Below, one piece after another: positions 1 to 10,559 of a stretch of 64,000 nt of DNA (the first letter of the stretch is position 1; the number at the start of each line of letters is the position of its first letter). The position numbers were made by a program, and so were the translations under genes. Source of the stretch: Pomphorhynchus laevis (lineage: Eukaryota; Acanthocephala; Palaeacanthocephala; Echinorhynchida; Pomphorhynchidae). The stretch is taken from contig WNNJ02000849.1 of NCBI GenBank assembly GCA_012934845.2, positions 62,001 through 126,000 of the forward strand, given 5' to 3'. Under the pieces are notes generated by a model that searched no databases, had not been told where the DNA came from, and saw only the letters and a program-made list of their open reading frames with translations.

Positions 1-1830
1 TGCAACTGCAAATGATGTCTTTCTCGATATGCTTGATTCGTAAAACATGCATGCTGGGTTAACATCAATAACAGATATTTCAGGTGATTCTTAAAAATTA
101 CAAAATTGCAACAAAGAAATTAAAATGCGATTAAAACAATGAAATAAATTACAACGCAACATATTTTGTAATATAAATTAAAAATAGATATATATTAATC
201 TTAAAATTAAACTTTATAACCCAATATTTGAGAAACCATTAATAGACAAAATATCATCTATTTGTAATAAAGATTAAAACTGATCGGAATAAATTGCCAT
301 GTTATCAGGTATCGGTATCTACTCATGAATTCATTGGCAGAAATTCTCAAATTCATAAAATGAGGTATTTTTCCTGGTGTGATATGATTATTTAACGTAT
401 ACCACATTCTAAGATTTACTACGCGTCCATGAAAATGTTCAGCGTCAGAGTTTAAATTTATTTTTAAATAAAATAAATTTAAATTGATTTAAATATTTTA
501 CGATTTTATGTTTAGTTTAAATTTTCTAGTTAAGAGTCACAGGAAAATAATATTTCTAGTTATTTAAAACTAGATATTTGAATAGTTATTTAAACTATAT
601 ATTTAAAATCGTTGATATAGCAAGAAAATAAAATAAAAATACATATGGGTGAAGTAAAATATAAATAATATTAATATTTTTATATATAAATATAAATAAT
701 ATTAATATTTGTATATTTTTAATATTTTAATATATAAAAATAATACTTTATTAAACAAAATTGTTAAAGCTTTAAATTAATTGTTGTTGAATTGTACTAT
801 TTAATTCTACTCGTGTGAAAATAGTATTATATATATATATATATATATTTAAAAAGATGTTTAAAGTTATTAAAAATATCAATTGTATAAAGTCTTATAT
901 GATTATTTATAATTTAATATTTATTCTATAAAATTTATCAACTCTTATATAATAAGAATAATCTTATATAATAGATTAATTTTAATAGATTATTTTATAA
1001 TCTTATAAAATCTTAATGTGTAATAAAATTACAGATTATATAAATACAAATATTTTTTCGAACTAATAACTTCAAATGTTGACTAGCAGCTACGATATGG
1101 TGAAAAATAATAATTAAAATCATAAAAAATAAAAGAGAAGGCTGTTTAAGCTTGAATAGCACATAAATTGACATTTATTTATATTACGAAAAAGCAAAGT
1201 CCAAAGGCCGATAATTTATTTTTATATGCATTTTTTATTCCAAATATACTTTAAATAAACAAAATAGACATTGTTGCCTTGAATCCTCAATAACAATGTC
1301 TCTTTTACAATACGAAACTTCTTGTTGACCTCCCGACACAAGATAACGGTATCATCAATATCAATTCAATGGTCAGTGACCGCCTAATGATTATAGACTG
1401 ATGGCGAGGTGTTACCCGTGTTGATATAAAGACAGTGCTGCCTAATACTGTCGTACTACCGTAACTTCAGATCTGTGCTAGTTTTATCACATTCAAAGAT
1501 GTATAGGTCAATATATGGGTCAAAAAGGCGAGTAACTTAATACTCGTGTTCTGAATATCCAAAAAGAGTTTTACATAAAGTTAGTGCTCAAGCTATGAAT
1601 TACCTTCTGGACTAAGTACATGCAACGATACCATCGCTGTATGCACATTCGATTGCCTTTATCAGGAACCAAATGCAACACTAGAATAAAGAGGGTAATT
1701 CTGAAGGCTGGCCATAAAACTAAAAAGATTTTAGAAAATATTACAAGTCCCTGCCTCGTCTATCCGGTTTTGTTAAATAAAACCTAAAAGGAATATCGCG
1801 TTGCGTATATTCTATATCGATTGTCATCAG

Positions 1831-1833
<3 letters not shown>
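1..1833. other. AT-rich sequence without recognisable gene
   Basis: No coding region is recognised on either strand. The first ~1,200 bases are extremely AT-rich, with a short (TA)n run at about 826-848. From about 1,190 to 1,790 the composition is more balanced (CCCGACACA, GACCGCC, GGCGAG-type words), which in this genome usually marks a mobile element or an old exon, but no reading frame longer than about 60 codons and no known motif could be identified there. Confidence 0.6.

Positions 1834-1907
<74 letters not shown>
1834..1907. repeat. (TA)n microsatellite, about 37 units
   Basis: An uninterrupted alternating AT tract of about 74 bases. It produces spurious Tyr-Ile repeat frames on both strands, which are not genes. 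Just to its right, 1951-1979 forms a hairpin with 12-base arms (TCGGGAAGCACA / TGTGCCTCCCGA, one mismatch). The tract lies at the 3' side of the broken family B LINE copy that follows. Confidence 0.95.
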
Positions 1908-1910
<3 letters not shown>

Positions 1911-2029
1911 AAACCAGCTAGCAACCCGATATACGTGTTGGATAGCAATGTCGGGAAGCACAAGACATGTGCCTCCCGATACATATATCCTTATATATAT
2001 TCCTTGGGTCAGAAAGATATATTTTATTA

Positions 2030-3245
2030 GGTAATGACAGAAGAATTGAAAAACCTTCATCAGATGAAACGGGAAGATGGAATAGCTCTGGGATGGAAGT
2101 ATTTAAAGAGAAGAGAGGGTATAAGGGGCATATGGGTAGAAGTAAAAGTAAAACAGCGGAGAAAAATGTAGGAAGCAACGATATTTGAAGGGAGGGAGTT
2201 GGACGTTTAATAAAGCGATTAAGCACACGAAAAGCGTGACGGAGTCGAAGCTTAGGGAGACTACAGTGGAATCAAACCAGGGATCATGGTGCAAGTGCTG
2301 AAAACGTGGGGGTCGACTAGTCTAGAGTTGATTGAGGATAGTCGTAAGTATAGAATCAAACAGAATACAAATATCATCTGGAGAAGGATAATTAACTGAA
2401 AGTGGGAGGTTTGAATAATTGAGTAAGGCTGCTCAGAAAATGGAATATCGAGAAGTTTCCAGGGTCGACTTGGAGTAGCAAATGTTAGATGAGAAGGATG
2501 ATGGGGAAGAGTAAAAATGACAACAAAATAATCGGACAAACCAAAATTAGTAATTGACAAGGATGTATATGCATCAGAGCACCGCCGTGAATATGAATGG
2601 GGCATGTTGAAAGTAATTTATAGTTTAAATCAGAAAAGATACTAGTTAGAGTGATAGTATCAGAGTTAGCCGGGCGATTAAGATGAATGTTAAAGTCAAT
2701 GATAACAAATTAGGAGTATAAAACAATGAATAGTGAGAAATAAGATCTTCAAGCTCGCTAAAGAACATACTTGATGGGGCAGCTGAGCCTGGACAGTATA
2801 TAGTCACAAGTTGGAGATGTAAATCACTTGATTATCTGCATATGAGCAATTCGAAAGGTCGGAACGGATGTTAGCATTAATTTTAAGTAGATACGTTGGG
2901 TGATGATCAATGTCAATAATACCACCATGCTTAGAAGCAGTATATATGAAAGAAACAATTGGACGAGCTGATTCAACTTGAGAACAACCAGAGCGACATA
3001 GACAACAAATACCAAGGTCATCAGTGAGAATATTAAAATTCGATAATGCGGAGATTATCGATATATAATTAATCGAATATATCCAGGAGCAGATAAGCTT
3101 TATGAACAATGTAGCGAATGTTGAAAATACCAAGACTAAAAGTATGTTTAGGAGCGAGATCGACTAGCAAAGAAGACTAGGAAGAGATGAGACATCATGA
3201 ATTTTTAGTCTCTGCATACGACGTAAACATTTTCGGTGATTTGAC
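2030..3245 (-). mobile_element. LINE family B, 5'- and 3'-truncated copy (B1)
   Basis: Minus-strand translation gives pieces of an AP-type endonuclease in three frames: SKHGGIIDI and SQVESARPIVSF at about 2,900-3,010, an IYCPGSAAPSSMFF stretch near 2,760-2,810, and LSDYFVVIFTLPHHPS with a TPSRPWKLL segment at about 2,460-2,560. Near 2,040-2,100 comes the linker IPELFHLPVSSDEGF that precedes the reverse transcriptase. The same order and words occur in the + strand copy at 28.75-34.9 kb (LSDHFLLTLN, TFTRPWKFLN, LPELFYLLPVSSNED), so both belong to one family. The copy has many frame breaks and no RT core; it is dead. The homology ends at about 2,030, beside a different sequence carrying the (TA)n tract. 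Confidence 0.75.
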
Positions 3246-3763
3246 GGTTTTTATCGATAACAACCTTACCTTTACATTACACCTTAAAAAAATAAATTGA
3301 TAAATGAAAAAATTCATAGATAGCATGAATTAAAAAATTCATAGATAGCATTTAACCTCTCGGTAAAGGGCATAAATATAATAGTACAACAATCAACAGA
3401 TCAATACATGAATGTACATAAGAAAAAAATAAAGAAAATAATAAATAAAGAAATAATAAATAAAGAAAACAAAGGATGTAAAATGAGTTTACGTAGAAGT
3501 ATCGAATCTTGATTGCATCGAAAATTAAGATCGTAAAATGCATAGTTTAAAATCTGTTTAGTTTGTCAATTTGTAGAAGAGACATTTTTGTAGGCAAAAG
3601 TGAAATGAAAATAATAAAATAAAATGTAGACATTTTATTACATAAAATTAATTAAAATTTTAATTAATTTAAATTTTAAATATTTTTTAATTACATCAAA
3701 TTAGAAAAACCATTTACCGTTATAAACCCAATTTATATAAAGCATTTTTATTTTGACGCTTAC
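3246..3763. other. AT-rich non-coding stretch
   Basis: Nothing recognised. Contains short direct repeats near 3,300-3,355 (AAAAAATTCATAGATAGCAT twice) and A-rich simple sequence at 3,420-3,480. If the minus-strand exon at 3,764-3,911 is real, this would be the start of its first intron. Confidence 0.5.
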
Positions 3764-3911
3764 CTATAAATTTCGGTGGGATAGTGTCTGTAAAATCTTC
3801 GTTTTGATTTGGAACTACAGTCTGGATTAATTGACGTGGCCTGCTAGACTTTTTTGGCGCTGATAAAATTTGGAATACTGGTTTAACAGGGCTATTAATA
3901 TAACTTTCCAT
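3764..3911 (-). CDS. Possible first coding exon of an unidentified gene
   Basis: On the minus strand an ATG at 3,911 opens a frame of 49 codons beginning MESYINSPVKPVFQI and reaching TIPPKFIG, where the sequence reads ATAG|GTAAGC, a strong splice donor (GT at 3,763-3,762). The translated segment is basic and proline-rich (SAPKKSSRPRQ), with no domain I recognise. Codon composition is less AT-rich than the flanks, which favours a real exon. Reading on without splicing gives a stop after 63 codons. No second exon was found: the DNA immediately downstream (lower coordinates) is AT-rich and then the family B LINE. It could instead be a relic of a retroelement ORF. Function unknown. Confidence 0.4.
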
Positions 3912-4444
3912 GTTATCCGTACCCTTATTTATAAAGGAGTTTTATAAAATAGATTAATAAATTAAGCTCCTCAATGTGATTCAGAAAATTGGGAAGAGAC
4001 CCTACAATGTGAGCAGCTAAAAACTCATGAAATTCATTAGATTATGTTATCTAAGATAATCTTTATCTTATATTATCGGACGTTAACAGTTTAGTTATCT
4101 GATAAATATATGATCTAGTATTCAGACACTAAAACTAATATTGTTCCAGCACGAAGTACAATATTTAGTAATATACTTACTTAAATGGATAAAATAGCCT
4201 AAAAAATTGTTTTATTAATTCTCTACATTTTAATCTTATACATTAAAACCTAATTTTATCGAAATCTAATCTTGCCATTCGTTTTTATTTTTTAAAGTTT
4301 TATCAATGATTGAAATTTTAATTTGATTATAATGATTATTCAAAATCAGTAATCAATGATTATTCAAATTGAATAGTTTATCCGATAATTCACTGATTAG
4401 GAAAAACGCTAGATTTAAAGGCAGGCAGTAATATAATTACATTT

Positions 4445-4550
4445 AAGTGATAGACAAATAAGTTTAAATTATAGTAATTATATTCTATTTAATTATATCA
4501 AATTAAATAGAATATCAATACTATAGTTCAAACTTATTCGTCTATCACTT
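4445..4550. repeat. Foldback (inverted repeat) of about 106 bp
   Basis: AAGTGATAGACAAATAAGTT at the left end is matched by the reverse complement AACTTATTCGTCTATCACTT at the right end, and the arms continue inward for about 47 bases each with a few mismatches around a short AT centre. Size and form fit a miniature inverted-repeat element, but no target duplication or relative elsewhere in the window was identified. Confidence 0.6.
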
Positions 4551-4634
4551 TCAAGTAATACTATCAATGTATAATTACTTGTAAGTAATTATATAATTCT
4601 TTGTATTCTTTTTAGTAAAGCAATTTCATAATGA

Positions 4635-5050
4635 CAGACTTTGATCAACAAAATTTTCTTTAAACATTGCTAAGGCTACTAACAGCTGGTCGACTTAAAC
4701 GTCGAGGGAGATGCCATTGGAAAATTTATCCCAAATACGATGGTCTCACCCAGTTTATGAAGAACGCCAACGTGACCTCCTATTGTGTTCGCTCTTTTCT
4801 GAAAGACGAACCCGTATCTTAGCCGCTGCTTCACTACATTCCTGAGATTTCCTCAACGCTCTGCCATTACCGAAGTGGGAACAAGAATGAACGACCGTAG
4901 CTTCTCAATATCAATTGCACTGAGACAATAACGATCTCATATTATATCTTGACGATTAAATAAATAGGTTTTATATCAATTCAATGCTTTATAAAGTTGT
5001 GTATCCATTTTTGACAAACTTTGATCAGCAAAATTTCCTTTAAACGTTGT
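4635..5050 (+). mobile_element. LINE-like C-terminal coding relic between short direct repeats
   Basis: Between about 4,720 and 4,900 the + strand reads HPVYEERQRDLLLCSLFSE, then RRTRILAAASLHS and, after a stop codon, DFLNALPLPKWEQE. This word order (RARLLAAxSPHSGDWLxALPxPxxG) is known from the region after the reverse transcriptase in some I/Nimb-like LINE polyproteins, so I read it as a small relic of such an element. The segment is flanked by a ~35-base direct repeat (GACAGACTTTGATCAACAAA at about 4,633 and GACAAACTTTGATCAGCAAA at about 5,013). The family assignment is from memory of the motif, not from a search. Confidence 0.4.
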
Positions 5051-5124
5051 ACCAGTTAAATCACTCCTTATAAAGTGCTTTTTATGACAAAAATATTATA
5101 TTATTGCATATTATATTATTATAA

Positions 5125-5350
5125 TATTGCTTATGTTCTTCATTAGTCGGTTTCATATTTTCATCGTGTGGTTCTTTTAATCATATCAGCTACATTGTAC
5201 ATTACAATCAGCGTGTGTGGGCCTCATCAACTGTGAGCCCACGCTGATGAAGTCCACCCACGCTTATTGTAGTGTACAGTGATGCTGATAGGATTAAAAG
5301 AATTACATGAGGAAAATATGAAACCGACCAATGAAGAATAGCGGCTCGTA
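5125..5350. repeat. Foldback element with ~85-bp imperfect arms
   Basis: The left arm (TTCTTCATTAGTCGGTTTCA...) and the reverse complement of the right arm (TTCTTCATTGGTCGGTTTCA...) match over about 85 bases with scattered mismatches, separated by a GC-richer centre containing GAGCCCACGCTGATGAAG near 5,240. The match continues weakly outwards (ATAATATTGCTTAT / ATAAGCAATATT). This looks like a foldback or MITE-type DNA element. Confidence 0.65.
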
Positions 5351-5754
5351 TAAGCAATATTCACGATTACATTATATAATGTAATATAATGTAATTGCAT
5401 TATATAATATATTACATATATATTACATTATATACTTGAAATATTTTGTGATAATATTTTATGTTAAAAATAATCGAATCATGATAAAATTTTATCTTAT
5501 CGTAATTTAAATCGTGATTAAGATAATATAATATTTAATATGTATAAATTAATTATATTCAGATTAATTAATTTAGTGATTAATCAATTAATTAATTGAT
5601 TCAGATAAATATAATCTGAATTGTAATTTAAATCTTGATTCAAATAATATAATATTTAATATTTATAATACAACTGATATTTTTATTTATAAAACGTTAC
5701 ATTTATAATAAAATGTTACCTTTTTAATTTGTAAAAGGTTTCTTCAAATAAGTT
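5351..5754. other. AT-rich spacer
   Basis: Alternating ATTACATTATA-type low-complexity sequence; no frame or motif is recognisable. Confidence 0.6.
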
Positions 5755-6291
5755 GAATCTGAACGAAACACGCTGGGGTACATATTCCATATCAAATCGA
5801 AAATTTTTTCCCAACAAAAAGAAGTTAAACATTTCTTCAATATTTCGATCCTTAGCTGGGCACATTTTCAAGAAGAATAATCTGAAACAACAAAATATTA
5901 CAAAGCAACATGATTATAGTGTATGTAACAGGAAATCATTCTGTATGCTCAAATCTGGATCTAATATTTTGAGTGCAACCGCCTTCAAAATCAGTAGGCG
6001 ATTCAGATTAGGTTCTGCACATAAAATCTAAGATTTATCGAAATCTATTTCATGTTTTGTCTCAAATGCGTGATCAGCTAATGTCGAATGCGCTGATGTT
6101 GTGAACGCCCTTCTATGCTCAGCTAATCTCGTTCTGAGAGTTCGTCCTGTTTGTCCAACATGCATACTGGAACATTTACTGCAACCTACTCTATAGATGA
6201 CACATGTTCTATCAGGCAATGACCTTTTTGGATTTGTAACGACTGACACTAAGCAAAAATTGCTAAATAAGTCTTTAAATAAGTCCATCAA
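5755..6291 (-). mobile_element. Penelope-like element fragment with GIY-YIG endonuclease (P2a)
   Basis: The minus strand at 6,028-6,291 translates to CVIYRVGCSKCSSMHVGQTG followed by RTLRTRLAEHRRAF and ALADHAFE-like STLADHAFETKHEID. This is the GIY-YIG endonuclease typical of the C-terminus of canonical PLEs: the YRVGC..C..MHVGQTGR block, the catalytic Arg in TRLAEH, and the LADHA..T.H.IDF block. Past the stop at about 6,028 the homology continues (ILCAEPNLNRLLILKA), so the stop is a decay mutation and the copy is broken. No reverse transcriptase is found upstream. A second copy of this PLE type is at 59.0-60.0 kb. Confidence 0.8.
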
Positions 6292-6779
6292 ATAATGAAT
6301 ATTTATATAATCGTGATTTCATTTAGTATAATGAATCCGCGGAATAAAACTATTTAATAATTTATATTCTTTCTAAGCATAAATTATATTTAGGAATTCC
6401 TTGTGGAAATGAAAAATTGAATTCTCTGTTTAAATAGTTTATTATCTAATTAATTCTATAATATGAAAGTGATTACCTTCATGTGTTATACGATAGGACT
6501 TTTTTTATTAAATAGGATAATATTAAGCCCAATAATAAAGCTGATTTCAATTTAAAAATATCATATCAGTTGATTTTATAATTTTTAAACTTATTTTTCT
6601 AATATTTAAAATTCAAACTATTAATTTTAAAATATTGTTTTTATAATAAAACGTTTCCCAAATTATAAAATATTTTAAAGCTAAAACCTGAATTTAATAG
6701 ATGTTATCTTGTATATAAAGTTGCTAAGTTGCCCTTAATCAGACTGTTCAGGGATTGGATAAACGAATCACACAACAGA
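6292..6779. repeat. AT-rich flank shared, directly and inverted, with 10.27-10.52 kb
   Basis: No gene. The stretch at about 6,450-6,560 (ATTCTATAATATGAAAG ... AATAATAAAGCTGATTTCAA) recurs as its reverse complement at about 10,275-10,395, and its right part again directly at about 10,450-10,520. The two family A LINE copies therefore both start next to the same AT-rich module. Confidence 0.6.
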
Positions 6780-9700
6780 AGAAAAAGTTATAATTGTTCA
6801 ATATTCCAAAAAATTACAATTTTCCAGATTTAATAGATTTCCCAGATTTTCAAGATTTCCCAGATTTTCATATTTTCCAGATTTTCCAGATTTTCATGAC
6901 AGCTGCGAAGACAAATACATCTACAAGGAGAGCTACGAAGACAGCAACGTCCAACACAAACTGTGCTCAACTACAAGTACAGTGCGCGACACACGACTGC
7001 AGCGTCTGGACCACAACCACCGGGGACAATAGTCAGTCTGAAGAATACTTCCTCTGTGGATTTTTTGCCAACAAACTAACCTGAAACATACCTCCTCAGC
7101 ATATAGCAACCACCAACACGTCCACACAAACTACCACGTATTTTTGATGACTTTTCTTTACTCACTGATCCTGTCAACATATACAATTTTAATCCCCTGT
7201 CATCTTCACTCCCGACACCACGTATTGTCCCTCCTGTCTCAATTCTCAAAAGCCTAAATCCAACAATCAAAATGACCTCCAGCTACCTCCACGATCCTTC
7301 AACTCATGACCTTTACTCATATTGCTTGCCGCCCTTCATATTATCCATATCCTCTTTGTCTCCCGCTGTCGAACCTACTACCTTCAAATCATCAAATCCA
7401 AACTCTCCTATCATTACCTCATTCACACACATCACTCGTCTTCCTTCACGGAAACGCTTTCTTTCTCGTAATCGTTGCGTCATTGTAACGAACTTTACTC
7501 CTTCCACCTCCATATCTCCACAAGCACGTCTCGATCACGATGTTTCTGCCTTCAGATCCATCCTCTCGTATATTGCTCCAATATACGAGAGGACATTGCT
7601 TTAGGCAGGCATTGCTCCTATCGCATGTCCGCCTAAACAAATCTTCTCAATTTAATCTTTCTCAGCCTCCTCTCATAAAAATTTAATTCAAGCATCGCTA
7701 TCATGCGTCCTTTGGCCTCTCCCAACAATTTAAACTAATATCCTCTTCAGCCACTCACATTTTCTCCAATTGCCCCCTTCGAAATCTCTCAACTCTCTTC
7801 TGCCGCATCAAAAAACGCCATCAGGATGAAAACAACGAAACATCCATCTCCATCCAAAACATTTGCAGAAAATTTCAAGTTTTCTACACCCACCCCGAAA
7901 TTCGATGGCACTCCATCTACACTATGTGTCTTCGCTAGCCTCTATCACTACCACACACTGTTTCCGCCTCAAGCCACCTCAACACTAGATATATTCTCCA
8001 TAAATCTGGTATCATCCTCAACCTCGTCACCGAGCAATCCATCGATCTATTCCGCCTAACCGAATCCTGGCACTCCGATTCCAACGACCACTCCATTCGC
8101 CGTCTGCGATCTGCCAGTTGCTCACTAGCCGAATCCTCAAACCCCCTCAGATCACCCCCTTCTAAATTCTGTAATCATTTGGCAATGTCGCATTCTCCCG
8201 TAAGTCCGCGTCTATTCGCAAAATAACTCCAACATTCAGTCCTTGCTATTTTGAATTGTTAACTTGTCGTGCTTCTAGCCGATCGCTCTGGATCTCGCCA
8301 TTGTATACCGTCCAGGTTCATCAGCTTGTACCTCTTTTTTACCGATATCGCTGACGTCCCATCACACTGTTTTTGTAATCCATGCCTTCACTCGTCCTTG
8401 GCAACTTCAACACAAGCCTCGACATCTTCGTCATTTCTCTAGGCCAATGTATTCAAGTTTCTCTCTCACACCAGCGTTTCCTGCCTTCTCACTCTTTCCC
8501 GCATGGCCTCATACCCTCATACTCCCAAAACATTTTTATCTTCTCCCTGTCTCACTGCAGAAGTCTCATCTGTCCTCATACCCTTGCTTAACAAAACATA
8601 TCCTGCCGAACCCCTGCTATCCCATACTTAAGTCAATATGCTCATCACCTTGTTTAACTTGTCCATCAGCAGTCGTATCTTCCCTTCACACTAGAAATCC
8701 GCCATCGTTCGTCCCCTTCTTATAAAAAAACTCGCTCGATCTAATACTTCCTTCTAGCTATCGCCCCATTTCCCTCATATATACACTTTCAAAGCTCCTA
8801 GCGCGCTTTATTCTAATACAGATCAAAGTTTATCTCAAATCATCCAATTGGAACCATCTTTCCAATCTGCTTTCCGCTCTAATCATTCTAAAGAAACGGC
8901 CTGCATGAAAATTTACAACGACATACTAATTTATAATGACAAGGCTATATAGAGTGTTCTCATCTCCCTTGACCTCTCCTTCGCCTTCAATATCGTCGAC
9001 AACTTCATACTCCTTTCTCGCCTTTGTTATGATTCCGTTTTTTCCTCCTCCGTAGCATGGTTCGTCTCATATCTATCCGACCGTTCCTTTCGCGTCTGTT
9101 CAAATTCATCATCCTCCCTTCCCATCCCTATTCTCTGCTGAGTCCCACAAGATTCAGTCCTAGGTCCCCTGCTATTCCCTCTTCTGCTTGGCGATCTCTC
9201 TCCATTTGTCAAACTTTGCTATTTTAACGTCATGCAATACGCTGATGACATCATCATATATGCGTATGCACGTGCCCATCGCATACAAGATACCGCGATT
9301 TCTGCACCAACTGTCTTTCTTCAATCAACAAACGTCTCTCCCATCTTCGTCTCGTTCTAAATCCAGACAAGTCCAAAATAATGTCTATCTTCCCCCGTTA
9401 ACCTAACATATCTCCTCCCACTGTATCTTTTGCCTCATCAATCATCCCTATAGTCAACAATCACTGGATTCCATTTCGATGATAATCTTACCCTTAAACC
9501 ATTTGTCCGTGACAAGCTCCGCTTGTCTAAATTAATTCTTCTCGAAATCGGACGTATGTATGTATCTTTTCTCATCGCGTCTCTCTCCAAAATCAATAAC
9601 TGGCTCAGCTTTTTCGCTAATTCAACAAAATCCACCATCATACATCTACAACGCATCATCAACTCCGCCGTTCGAATTATCTCACGTCTTCGTCGCTTTG

Positions 9701-10101
9701 ACCACAATCCAAACATCTTGCCAAACTCGCATGAATCACCATCCACATCCGCATTCAACTCCGCCTACTTCTAGTTACTTTTCGTCTCATCGATGACGAC
9801 TCACCATCGTTCATCAACTTCCCTTTCTTAGACGACACTTGCCCCACTTCTATATCGCTGTATTCCTGCCATCCCTCTTACTCCACGTTCCCAATTACTC
9901 TAGCAACTACGGTCTCCAATCCTTCCCCGTCGCCACCTCACTCCTGGAATCAGCTCTTACTCGACGTCCGTCGCGTTCCCGCCTTTATTACATTCAAATG
10001 TCGCCTGAGTACCAACCTCGAAACATGATGTAGATTTTTTTGTTGTGGTCATGTAAGCGTCGCCGGCACGCATTTGCCACGAAAAAATAAATCTTTTTTA
10101 A
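6780..10101 (+). mobile_element. LINE family A, long but decayed copy (A1)
   Basis: Layout 5' to 3': a short C/T-rich tandem stretch (TTCCCAGATTTT-like units, 6,823-6,897); ORF1 remains with a zinc-finger-like CATHDCSVW ... FLCGFF (7,000-7,065); an ORF1 core word RNRCVIVTN (about 7,470); endonuclease words LDLAIVYRPG (about 8,290) and an LGNFN-type motif (about 8,395); RT words SLDLSFAFNIVD (8,965-9,000) and QYADDIIIY (9,232-9,260); a C-terminal segment to about 10,020; and a 3' tail TGTGGTCATGTAAGCG with AATAAA at about 10,045-10,095. The pieces lie in all three frames with many stops, and the ORF1 second CxxC has lost a Cys (CGFF). The pattern fits the L2/CR1 group. Confidence 0.85.
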
Positions 10102-10559
10102 ATTTCATTAATTTTGATAAAATTTTAAATGTAAACAGTTAATCAGCCTATTATAAATTAATAATAAACATTTAAGATTATATTTTGTGAATTAAAATCA
10201 ATTAAACGTAAAATATATATAAAATTACTTGGCTTATGATAAATAAATAATTAAACGCAAACTAATATGATATATTTAAATTGAAATCAGCTTTATTATT
10301 GGGATTAATATTATCCTATTTAATAAAAAAATACAACTATAATAACAAGTGGCAGGTAAGAACTTTCATATTATAGAATAGAAACCTCATTAATTAAATA
10401 ATGAATTGAATAATAAATTAGAAGTATAAAATTAGAAAATTTTAAAAAGCATAATATTAGCCTCAAAAATAATGATGATTTCAATTTAAAGATATCAAAT
10501 CAGCTGTTATAATATTTGTGTTCAATATTTGAACACAAATATTTGAACACAAATAGGTT
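10102..10559. repeat. AT-rich spacer holding inverted and direct copies of the 6.45-6.59 kb module
   Basis: No coding region. About 10,275-10,395 is the reverse complement of 6,450-6,560, and about 10,450-10,520 resembles 6,525-6,590 in direct orientation. At 10,515-10,575 there is a short foldback around TTCAATATTTGAACACAAAT. Confidence 0.55.

Noticed and set aside
1784-2060. Tyr-Ile repeat proteins on both strands
   Set aside because: They are translations of the (TA)n tract; the same happens at 16,715-17,005.
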